From contig JAWQEG010000716.1 of NCBI GenBank assembly GCA_033782935.1, positions 52,501-116,500 on the forward strand: a DNA stretch of 64,000 nt, written 5' to 3'. The translations under genes and the position numbers were made by a program. Shown in pieces: positions 9,801-19,704 of this stretch. Numbering within the stretch: the first letter of the stretch is position 1; every line of letters begins with the position of its first letter. The notes under the pieces are model-generated. The model worked only from the letters and a program-made list of their open reading frames with translations. It searched no databases and was not told the DNA's origin. The stretch comes from Petrolisthes cinctipes (taxonomy: Eukaryota; Arthropoda; Malacostraca; Decapoda; Porcellanidae).

Positions 9801-10820
9801 GTGTTATTTACAGTATGCTCCTAACTTAGCTAGGAGCATGCTATTACTGTCTTCCCTACCATGACAACACTGTATGCTCCTAGCCAAATTAGTAGCATAC
9901 TGTATGCAACACATCCTGATCCAAAGTTATTTTCCTTATTTCACAATAAACACTCTTACAATAGAAGCCAGCACTATAATGGCTTCAGCTGCTTGTCTCT
10001 GTGCTGCTGCACTTTCTCTAATAGCAGCTGTGGCTTCCTGCTGACTCCATCATCACTTCTAGGATGTCCCTAATGTCCTCTTGTGCATGGAGGAAGTGTG
10101 GCAACAATACGTATTCTGCTGTGTGTTCAGAATAAACAATGTTATTAAATGATCTTCAGAGAATGGATCATGGATTCACCACTATAAGCACTGACAGGAG
10201 GTGGGAACAGGATTAGAATATTGGGTATTAGTTAGATGGCAGAGCACAGAGTGCTACGAAAATAGAACACAGTACACTACTGTAAATACAGTAATGTGTT
10301 ATACATCATTGTTTTAAACAAAATACAAGTATGTTAATAATTAATGAAATGCTAAAACCAAGTACTGTATACTGAATGATTAATGTAATTACCATACAAA
10401 GAGTGCATAAAATCAATAAGCATTTCATAACCTTTTCATTATTTACATTTCGTATGACTCTAAAAACTATTTTCAGATACTAAATAAAAACTGTGGACGT
10501 ACCTGCTGTGTTTGAAATGAAAAAGTCGAGTACACTCAGTAGAGCGATACGAAGACACTTGTTTTGACAGCTGCCAGCTGATCGCGGTTTTTAAACAAAC
10601 GCGCCATGTCACACGCTTCGTGATTGGCTACGAGGTGTCCATGACGTCATTGATGACTCTAGCCAATCAGAGGCGTGTACCAGTTACCGCGCTCCTAACA
10701 ACAGGCGGGCAGAGGCTTCTTGGATCAGGGCGAAGTTAACGACGCCTGCATGTAGTTAGTTATTAACGACATCGGTATTAGCGACGCGTCGCTAAACAAT
10801 CTCTTTGGATTCCACCCCTG
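6880..10820 (+). mobile_element. PIF/Harbinger DNA transposon, decayed
   Basis: Terminal inverted repeats CAGGGGCCGGATCCAAGAA (6880) and, reversed from the right end, CAGGGGTGGAATCCAAAGA (10820). The ends carry extended inverted GC-rich sequence with repeated TTAGCGACG and GATCCAAGAAG motifs over roughly 130 bp on each side. Inside is a HARBI1-type transposase in exons (7263-9515). Harbinger elements often carry a second Myb/SANT-type gene. The minus strand at about 9960-10110 has Gln/Ala-rich frames but nothing I can call. A three-base TWA target duplication is not evident. Confidence 0.75.
7263..9515 (+). pseudogene. HARBI1-like Harbinger transposase, exon-intron, broken
   Basis: Spliced Harbinger DDE nuclease. 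Exon 1, 7263-7430, starts MDYVLADMAARAL and contains the N-terminal FRDSLDPLALND region, then stops. Exon 2, 7443-7610, has GPTQASISRIF through IEAIDG and a TGA at 7547. Exon 3 starts at 7975 and completes the first catalytic Asp block, DGTHVAIKAPS. Exon 4, from 8402, reads GSTYDAYI then a stop, then RNSNLRQHF. Exon 5, 8632-8775, has the second Asp block GDSAYPLEPF and RTRVIVEL with the catalytic Glu. Exon 6, to 9170, has ELQYTPLRSAKIV and LLHN, and lacks an AG acceptor. Exon 7, 9393-9515, ends FYGRKGV. The helix-turn-helix between exons 1 and 2 is missing. Introns are GT-AG and phases match across exons 2/3. Clearly inactive. Confidence 0.85.
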
Positions 10821-11495
10821 ATTCATTTGTGGCCAACCCTATGGGGATTATGGAGTCTGGCAATAGATAGATAGATAGATAGATAGCCTTATAAATTATC
10901 TACTTCAAGCCACATTCGCTAAATTCAGCTAATAATAGGAATGTCGCCCCCACTAGGCTACAATAAATACTGTACTGTAGGCTATTGTATAAACAACTTG
11001 TCAAAGTGGTATACTTGAGGAAGGAGAAAGTTATGTTTTCCATTATGTCTCCATGCCTCCCAGAACCGCATAGCAGCATCCAATTGAGTAACAGTAGCGT
11101 AGTGTATTATCTCTAAAACAAAATTCTAATAATGAACTTGAGTACTGAAAATTTATCAGTGTTATTTCAATTATTGTTACTCATTCGAAAAACAAAATCT
11201 TTTCTTATGACCGAGCGAGTATATTTATTGTCATCAGATCTTCTCAATTAACCCTCTGTAGCAGTGGAAGTATTTTAAGCATTCATAGCCGCTGCAACAT
11301 GACGAGGGTTAACCTCAAACTGTTTGATCAATGTAAGTTTTGGTAAATTTCTACTTATTGCCAGGCCCCTTTTCCGGCCTGAATAACCAAGTTCCCCATA
11401 CTCCAGCTACCTCTGTATGTAAAGTGACCATAGTTCAGCTTAGGTTATAATTCATGGTTTAAACCCAAGCCGAGAGATATACAGTAATACATCTC
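10821..11495. other. Non-coding stretch with GATA microsatellite
   Basis: A GATA run lies at 10863-10886. The remainder has no recognisable gene or repeat. Confidence 0.4.
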
Positions 11496-11544
11496 TTTGG
11501 CTTTGGTTTATACTGTGTATAAATTCTTCATCGTCTTATTATGG

Positions 11545-12039
11545 ACTAATGTCAGTATTTCTACACCACGCAGATATGAACACGAACATAGATATGAGGA
11601 GGCAAGGAGTGGAAGAGTCACAGTGAATGTTTGGGGATATTGGACTGTGCATGGTCTCTGTGATATTTTTGAGATAAATTGCCGTTTCACAGCAAATAAG
11701 TTTGTAGAGATGTTAGAAGAATGCTTCTCCCATCCCTCACAGAAGGGAATTTCCCTTTTCCTCCTGAGCCAGTAGTTTTTATTCATGTCCATATGGCAAG
11801 AGTAGTGCAGCAGTGGCTTGCCAATCACCAGAATCTGCATGTGTTGGACTGGCCTAACAAAGGCTGTGACATGTTCACTGGTAAACACCTGGGAGCCGGA
11901 GAGGGAGAAAACACCACCACAATTATTGAATCACACCAAAACACAATGGGAGCTGCTGCTGGGCGATCAGTATCTTGCTAGGATACCCGACTGGCTGCAG
12001 GAGGTCATTGTGAAGGAGGGAGGCTGGACACTATTCTAA
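11545..12039 (+). pseudogene. Tc1/mariner-type transposase remnant
   Basis: Two overlapping frames carry the C-terminal half of a Tc1/mariner DDE transposase: RYEEARSGRVTVNVWGY, then FTANKFVEMLEE, a frameshift near 11725, LTEGNFPFPPEPVVFIH, ARVVQQWLANHQNLHVLDWP, and, after another shift, an end QEVIVKEGGWTLF with a stop at 12039. The normally conserved DNSP..H block after FI is reduced to a few residues, so the second catalytic Asp is gone. The DNA-binding N terminus was not found. Confidence 0.75.
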
Positions 12040-12174
12040 TTACATTACATTCAATAGTAAGGAAGTAATAAATACTCATGTAAGCTTAAGTGTAACAACC
12101 ATAAAGTTATGCATGTTCTTATTACAGTATTTGCCTAGCATATCTTTCTTAGAGTTACCCATTCGTTTCGTAAC

Positions 12175-13085
<911 letters not shown>

Positions 13086-13089
13086 TGTC

Positions 13090-13662
13090 CTTCAAGCAAT
13101 GCACCTTTAAGTGTTTTAGAGTGGTTCTTTGTATCCGAATCACCTATGACAGTGACTGCAGATCTAATCGGTGCTATATTACTTTCAACCAAAATGCTGC
13201 TGCCAAAGCAGCTTTTGAGGTAACAGATTTTCTGTCTGTGGGGGATACTCAATGTAAGGTTTAGATGATGCCGTCCATAAATGTAGCTGACAGTGACAAT
13301 GACTACTTCCCCAACATCTTCGATGATTCTGTAAAGCATGTCCCCAAGGAGCGTCGCGTTCCTACACCCATTTGGTTTGTGGTTTACTACATGGAGGGGC
13401 GTGGTAACCTCATCCATACTTCTAGGATCTGGAAAAAGAAATTGTATTACTACCGATGGGACACATAAAAAAGTATGGTAAGGGTGTTTTAATCAGAGCC
13501 AAGATCTTACACAGCCCATGTTGCTCCTCAATCTCCCCTGTCCTTCTGATGGCATGTTTGAATCCATGAAACCACATCGAACATTTAATTATAGCAAAGG
13601 GTGTATATACAAAGAGGACCTGTATGAATTCTCAGAAGAGGACGTTCTTGTTATGTGCCCAG
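13090..13662 (+). pseudogene. LINE B' ORF1 (gag-like) fragment
   Basis: Homologous, in opposite orientation, to the ORF1 of LINE B at 29550-30995. Matching blocks are ITYDSDCRSNRCYITFN, the FDDSVKHVPKE block, the ..YYMEGRGNLI block and, at DNA level, the segment up to TATGTGCCCAG. The reading frame is broken several times (stop at 13264, frameshifts near 13425 and after). It ends abruptly at about 13662, where LINE A begins on the other strand. Confidence 0.8.
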
Positions 13663-16015
13663 ATAGTATACAGTTCACACAATGTTGAGCTAGAGTGGTT
13701 ACAGAGACGACGGCCAACCCAGCCCCCTGGAGGTGACTCCATGTCAGGTGAGAAAACGGCACAACCTGCTGTACCATCCACTTGCAATGAGCCATCAGTG
13801 TAGGGGCAGTATGGATCTGTGATGGAGGACGTCACTGTTTCTATGTGTTTCAGAGCCAACTGCCGCTGTAAAGAAGGCAGTTCCGACTTGGAAGTAGGTG
13901 TGAAGCTCACGTCAGGTGTTGGTGAGACAATAATGCCACAGTGAGAGGAGGACACAGAGAAGGAGTCAAGAAACCGCTGGAGATCCCTTGGTGAGGTAGA
14001 ATTAACACAGATATCATCAGCATAGCACGTAATTGTAGTTCCAGGTATATCAGGTAGAGAAGTGAGCAGCCGATGCATTAGAATATTAAATAACAATGGG
14101 CTGAGAACACCCCCTTGAGGCGTACCAAGATGAAAACTGCGCAAAGGACTGAGCGCACCACTGAAAAACACACGGGAGGTCCTGTTACTCAGGTAGCCAC
14201 GAATCCACCGTAATAGATTACCCTTTATCCCAAAGTCAACTAGTTGTTCCAAAATGACGTCTCTATTAGCAGCATCGAAGGCACTTCAAAGGTCAATGAA
14301 GGCCACCACACTGTCCCTGTTAAGGCGAGAGTACAGGTCGACTAGGCAGTGGTGTGTGCTTCGCTGGGGAAGGAAACCAAACAGCCATGGAGAAAGGCGA
14401 TCCTGCAGTCTGTACATGAGACGATTGAATAAGATTCTCTCCATAACCTTACAAAAACAGGAAGTGAGGGAAATAGGCCTGAACTTCGCAGTGCCGGGTT
14501 TAGGGATGGGTATTATTGTGCTGCTGGTCCAGGCTAGTGGTACACAACCATCACGAAGACAAAGATTGTACAGTCGAAGTAGAGGGTTCCCAGGAACTTG
14601 TTGAAGTAGGAGCAGCACAGCATAAGTAATACCATCATCACCAGGGGAAGAAGCTCTACCCCGAGAGAGAGCACGTCGCAACTCCTCCTCAGTTATCTCC
14701 TCTGCATCATCGTCATCATCTTGCAACAGAGCAGACATTAGACGTAGCCGATCGACAGCAGCACAGGAAGTGAGTGCATCTTGTTTGTGAATGGGTAGAC
14801 TGGCTGAGGTAGATTGTTCTGACCAGGCATCGACAAGTTGTTGGGCATAGTCGGCGGGAGTGTGATGACGAGCAGTGGCCGGTGTCTTTTTAACAACCTG
14901 ACGGATGAGGTGCCACATAGAAGCCACACTTGTTTGCTGGTTGATGCTGTCCGTGAACCGCTGCAGAGACTCAGTGTGAGCACACTCCTGCAAGGCAACT
15001 AAAACGTCCCTAGACATCTGGTAACGATGGAGCAGGACAGGGGTTGGGTTGGTTTGAGACAATAGGCCATCACGTTCAGCCTCCTCCTTTGCCTCCTGTA
15101 TATGTGCATCCAGCGTCCAGGAGTGGGCAGTATGGCAATGCTGGAGGTGTAGCCGGGAGATGTATAGCCTATAAAAGTCATGAGTAGCAGATACAAGATC
15201 AGAGTACAACTGTTCAGCTGATGATATGTCAAATGTAGGGAATACATGGGCCATGAATAAGATGTAAGTCAGGCAATATTTAGGCGGCAAAGCAATACAC
15301 AAACGAGTGGCTGAAGCACTTGACCCAGCAGTTAGAGAATAATGAAACCGAAGAGCGATGTGATCAGAGAATAAGTCTGGCATGGAGGAGCACAGGACCT
15401 GAGATGCTATCAGGCCAGACGAGAGGATGTAATCCAGAGTACCTCCCTGGCAATGAGTGGCACCGCCAATGTCCCACCGTGTCAGATGATGCTTGCGGAT
15501 GTATGAAAGGAGACGAACACCATTACGATTAATAGAGCTAGAACCATCACCCAAATCAGAATGCTAAGCAGTAAAATCTCTCATATAAACCATACCACGC
15601 ACTGTTGGAGAAGGAAGAGCCTCAAGAGTGAGTCTAGCTGGGGCAGAATAGATATTACATAGTTGTAGTACTCCATTCCCAGATAGAACCTCAAATAGCT
15701 GAAAGGTCATGTCAGGATCAGTGGAGGTACGGAGACGGCGATGTGGCAAGGAGCTATGTATGTAAGTCAGGTGACCATTCCTTACCAGATGGACATATGG
15801 CACATAGCCTGAGAGAGGAGGAGCTTGCCCAGCAGCGAGCGGCCGTCCTGGAAATGCTTCCTGGAGAAAAATAACACTGGGATGATGACGAAAAACATAG
15901 GCCTTGAGTTGAGTGAGCTTAGCATAACTGGTGATACCACATACATCCCAGGAGATGACATGCAGCCGGCAATCACTAGCAAACTCTGTATTTAGAGGTA
16001 GAAGTCCGGTGAGTG
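13663..16015 (-). pseudogene. LINE A ORF2: endonuclease, reverse transcriptase, partial RNase H
   Basis: The endonuclease starts near 16015 (LHVISWDVCGITSYAKL, then VIFLQEAFPG). Its GDFN-type motif reads RDFTA followed by TAG (15564-15566) and then HSDLGD, so the motif is both substituted and interrupted. The reverse transcriptase follows in the same frame (FRPISLTSCFCKVMERIL, LPQRSTHHCLVDL), with a TGA after VVAFIDL (14286), then GTPQGGVLSPLLFN and TCYADDICVN. After CGIIVSP the sequence jumps to a C-terminal region and PYTDGS, so the thumb/connection segment of the RT is deleted (near 13915). The frame ends at the 13663 junction. Confidence 0.85.
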
Positions 16016-17454
16016 GGGGCAGATGAGTGACCTGGAGAAGAAGATGGACCAGGAGAAGGGACTGACTTGAAAAGCTTTTCAAGGCGAGATGCAACAGTAT
16101 CCATCTTTTCGGTAAGGGTAGTGACAGTTGAGATGATGGCCTGCTGACCCTCGACCAGGGTGGAGAGTTTGGAGTCATTGGCAGCCTGCGCGGCAACGAG
16201 CCCATCAATCCTGGCTTCAAGGGCAGAAAAGCAGTTCTCGAGAGCCGTACATCGTGCCATGAGGGTAGCAACAGACTTGCGGAGGGCCAGGTCTGGAGGT
16301 GAGGCAGGGCCGGTAGGAGGAGCAGACTGGGGAGGTGGTGGTGGCGTTGGTTGAGGCGGAGCAATAGTAGAGATACGAGCCTGGATCTAACGTCGAGTAC
16401 ATCCATGCCACACGTTAACCCCTGGCTGAAGGCATCATGGACACTTCCATCGAGACGTATCCTCAGGAGGTAAAGGCTCAGAGGTGGAGGCAGCAGGACG
16501 TGATGGTTCACCCCTGACAGGACACGTCTTGGAATCATGGTCGGCGGCACACCATGCACACTTCGGCCTGGCAGAACAGTACCGGGAGATATGCCCAACT
16601 CCCCAGCATCTGTAGCACCAAGGCGGGTCATTATGAAGTTTCCTCACCTCACACGGTGGAAGACAGGGAAGGAAATCAAAGGAAATCTCATTTGGAGGTG
16701 GATCGGGTTGACTCCAGAAAACAACAATATGGCTAATGGGAGAACCATCTTGGAAAAAACGACGGGCAAAGTACACACCAGGGTATCCCTTAGCAAATTT
16801 CGGGTCAACATCAATAGGAAAACGTGTAAGGATGTAGCAGGGGAACTTACGAGGCCTCTCGGGTGAGTCTTCAAGAATGAGAGGCAGAGACAAAAATTCA
16901 CCAGCTTTCACTCTATCAATGATGTCCTGACGTTTCCTAGAGATGTAGACAAACTGGGAGGTGACAGCAGCCATCTTCATTTCAGCCAGTTCACGCTGCA
17001 GCTGGAAGGCCCTGTTGACATTAGACAACCAACGCAACTTTGTGTCCGTAGATGGGTTCCCAGAGAAGGAGAGCTTGACATAGGCATTTCTTGGGGCAAA
17101 AGCAGGAAGGTTGGACGAGGGCAAGGAGTTGGTATACCAGGAAGGAACACCATGTTGAGGCAGAGAAGGTACGTCATGCACAGCTGAAGCACCCTTGGCA
17201 GTCTTGGCAGCCGGAGGCAAACAGTCCACACCATCAGAATTCTGCAAGGAGTTGGACGAGGCATCAACGGGTCGCTTGGTAGAGGTTGAGGAGGTGGAAG
17301 GCTGCAACCTGAGCTGCGGAGTGACTGAGGAGAGATGGGGAGGGTTGCGAGAAGGCAGCCCAGGCCAGTGATCCTCGATAGGAGACTCATCCTCTTCCGA
17401 CATGGCCAAGTCAGCCTCCAGGCAGGAAGCCACATCCGAATCCGCGCTCTCCAT
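15976..17454 (-). pseudogene. LINE A ORF1 (gag-like, CCHC), two nonsense codons
   Basis: The start is placed at the ATG at 17454 (MESADSDVASCLEADLAM), which follows an unlikely hydrophobic extension. Central region LSFSGNPSTDTKLRWLSNV through FARRFFQDGSP. Zinc knuckles WCYRCWGVGHISRYC and CAWCAADHDSKTC lie near residues 280-320. A TGA at 16435-16437 and a TAG at about 16388 interrupt the frame, which then continues in the same register with a Pro-rich linker and a predicted coiled coil (MARCTALENCFSALEARIDG..) to a stop at 15976. The protein would bind RNA and package the LINE transcript. Inactive in this copy. Confidence 0.8.
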
Positions 17455-17825
17455 CTGGCCAAGCAAGGCCCAGATGGGAAGCAAACAACAATACGAACGG
17501 CTGAACACTCAATCAGCCAAGGACACACACACACACACACAGACAATCACAACAATACAATACACAGAATCACAACAGACAAACAACACACAAACAAGAA
17601 TGCACGAACAATACAAACAACAACACACAAGCAAGAGTGTAAAAGCAACAAAAACAAGAATTCAGGCAGAGCGCCAGGAGAACGTCTTCACACCAACAAG
17701 GTTGGGGCGAGACTCGTCAGGTGGGCTAGAGATTGTGGTGCGCGAGTGTACCTTTGGTGTGTTGTTAATAAGGACCAATGTATATTTTGTGTCTGTTATC
17801 AATATAGTTCTATGTATCTTATGTA

Positions 17826-18254
17826 CAGTCTGCAAAAAAAGTTTTGGAACCATCCCTTTAACAGTGTGATGTAATGTTGGTATGCCTGACTGGGGAGTAT
17901 CATACCTCCGCCACCCTCCCTGTCCCTCTGGCCTCCGTGCCCCAGGCCACTGTCCCTCAGAGGCTCATGCGCAGGCAAGTGGAGATGACGTTCTTTCACT
18001 CAGTGCAATTTTTTTCTGGGTATTTTACGGTTATTTTTGTTCTAAAATACTCAAACGCATTTCCTTATGTTTAATTATGAATAGTCAAATAGTAAGAGTT
18101 CTTACTAAACTTTTGATATACAAAAGTTGTCACTGCCGGGGCAAAGACGATATGTGTCCAGCATGTCCCGGATGACACGAGGCACGAGTACCAACCCTAC
18201 ACTGCTTACCCATGTTAAAATTAATGTAGGGGTGATTCCAAAACTTTTTTTGCA

Positions 18255-18256
<2 letters not shown>
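17826..18256. mobile_element. Tc1-type MITE, ~430 bp
   Basis: Inverted ends CAGTCTGCAAAAAAAGTTTT at 17826 and, reversed from 18256, TCTGCAAAAAAAGTTTTGGA, continuing GGAAYCAYCCC. A TA precedes the left end (17824-17825). On the right the TA target site has grown into the TA microsatellite. Sequences of this kind are typical Tc1-like termini. No transposase. Confidence 0.8.

Positions 18257-18308
<52 letters not shown>
18257..18308. repeat. TA microsatellite
   Basis: (AT)n tract starting at the right end of the Tc1-type MITE. Confidence 0.95.
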
Positions 18309-18312
<4 letters not shown>

Positions 18313-18369
18313 CAAACTCTCTGTCTCTCCTCCCCGAGCAGACGACTGACTATCAGTCCAGTTTATAGC

Positions 18370-18676
18370 GGCCACTGTTACCAGATACAAAGCCAGCAGC
18401 ATGTTGGTGTAAGAGGTGGCTTCATAGCTGCCACTGTTACCAGATACATAACCAGGATGTTGGTATACGAGGTGGCTTCATATCTACCAATGTTACCAGA
18501 TACAAAACCAGCATATTGGTGTACGAGGTGGCTTCATAGCTGCCACTGTTACCAGATACACAACCAGCATGTTGGTGTAAGAGGTGGCTTCATAGCTGCC
18601 ACTGTTACCAGATACACAACCAGCATGTTGGTGTAAGAGGTGGCTTCATAGCTGCCACTGTTACCAGATACAAAGA
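18370..18676. repeat. 56-bp tandem repeat, about 5 copies
   Basis: The unit contains CCACTGTTACCAGATACA, AACCAGCATGTTGGTGTAAG and AGGTGGCTTCATAGCTG. The last two full copies are nearly identical and the first ones more diverged. It lies between a Tc1 MITE and the piggyBac element. Confidence 0.9.
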
Positions 18677-19440
18677 AAATGTTATGGTTTTCAATACCTC
18701 GAAAACACAGTTCGATCCTTCATCTTTCAATGACATGTGTGTGTGTGTGTAATTATGTTTAACGCCTATATTCAGTGACATACTACTCGATCTTTTTTCT
18801 TCCCTTAACCCCTCCGGGACGGGCCAAGAATGGAATTACGCTCTGTGGGTACGGGCCCAATACTAACTTTTACCCTGCCTGTCCGGGTATTTCCCGGAAA
18901 ATCACTCTACTTCTCTTACTCCCTACGTCTAAACTACAATACTGAACAACTTAAAATTGATTGTGTACTCACCATCAACTCCTCCTCTTTCCATTAAAAC
19001 CAACCCCAGCTCTCTAGGACACTCCATTGCCGAGAAATCAAGTGAGGAATGGAGGTCACTTTTCCCGTGAGAGCGAGGCTGCGTTCGCTTTGTGAGCGTG
19101 GCTGTGACAAGAACTGGCGGGGGTGGAGGCAAGATGGCCGCCGGCAGAATGACGCAACACTTGCCTCCCCCGGGCGACACGTCGTACGGCTCGTGTGCAT
19201 CCTACCATTACAGCCCCTGTATTATTTGTGTGGTTAGCTGACCATTCCAGAGTGGTTTTATGCCCTGGAGAGAAGCGTGGGAGTTATGTACAGTATTTAC
19301 GCGAAACATTTTCAGTGTCATTCGCACCATTTGTTCATGTTCAACGTAAATATAAATGTGTCACTATCACTGTTATCCTTATTTTCTATATATTTTTGTA
19401 TTTTGTTGTTTTAAATTTTTTATTATCATTTTTTCTATGC

Positions 19441-19673
19441 GTAAATGTGTCACTCTCACTTTTCTTATAGCCTAATATGTACAAATGTGTCACTATCACG
19501 TCACTACAGCCTAAAATATATGTACAAATGTGTCACTCTCACTTTTCTTATAGCCTAATAAGTACAAATGTGTCACTATCACGTCACTACAGCCGAAAAT
19601 ATATGTACAAATGTGTCACTCTCACTTTTCTTATAGCCTAAATAGTGTCACTGTCACCAAGTGTCACTGTCAC
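19441..19673. repeat. 83-bp tandem repeat in the piggyBac 3' non-coding region
   Basis: About 2.7 copies of a two-part unit: AAATGTGTCACTCTCACTTT then TCTTATAGCCTAA, followed by AAATGTGTCACTATCACGTC then ACTACAGCC. The period is 83 bp (AAATGTGTCACTCTC begins at 19443, 19526 and 19609). It lies between the stop codon and the left TIR. Confidence 0.9.
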
Positions 19674-19704
19674 TTTATTCGCATACTCCCATCACTTCCT
19701 GCTT

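Larger units (their letters stand above)
13663..17700 (-). mobile_element. LINE A: I/R1/Jockey-group non-LTR retrotransposon, 3'-truncated
   Basis: Minus-strand element with ORF1 (gag-like with CCHC knuckles), then ORF2 with an APE-type endonuclease, a reverse transcriptase with YADD and the start of an RNase H domain (PYTDGSLQVDG, CELYTIW). It is cut at 13663 inside RNase H, where it meets LINE B' in opposite orientation. The CA-rich region 17455-17700 is probably its 5' UTR. RNase H plus CCHC gag is known from the I, R1 and LOA-type lineages. I cannot assign the clade. Confidence 0.8.

Noticed and set aside
9780..10150. Second Harbinger gene (Myb/SANT-like) on the minus strand
   Set aside because: A Gln/Ala-rich stretch is visible but it is out of frame and too short to support a call.
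16160..17874. Plus-strand frames opposite LINE A ORF1
   Set aside because: Shadow frames of the gag-like gene and CA-rich 5' region.
18370..18676. 56-bp direct repeats as an array of functional units
   Set aside because: Simple tandem duplication without spacers, open frame or conserved motif.
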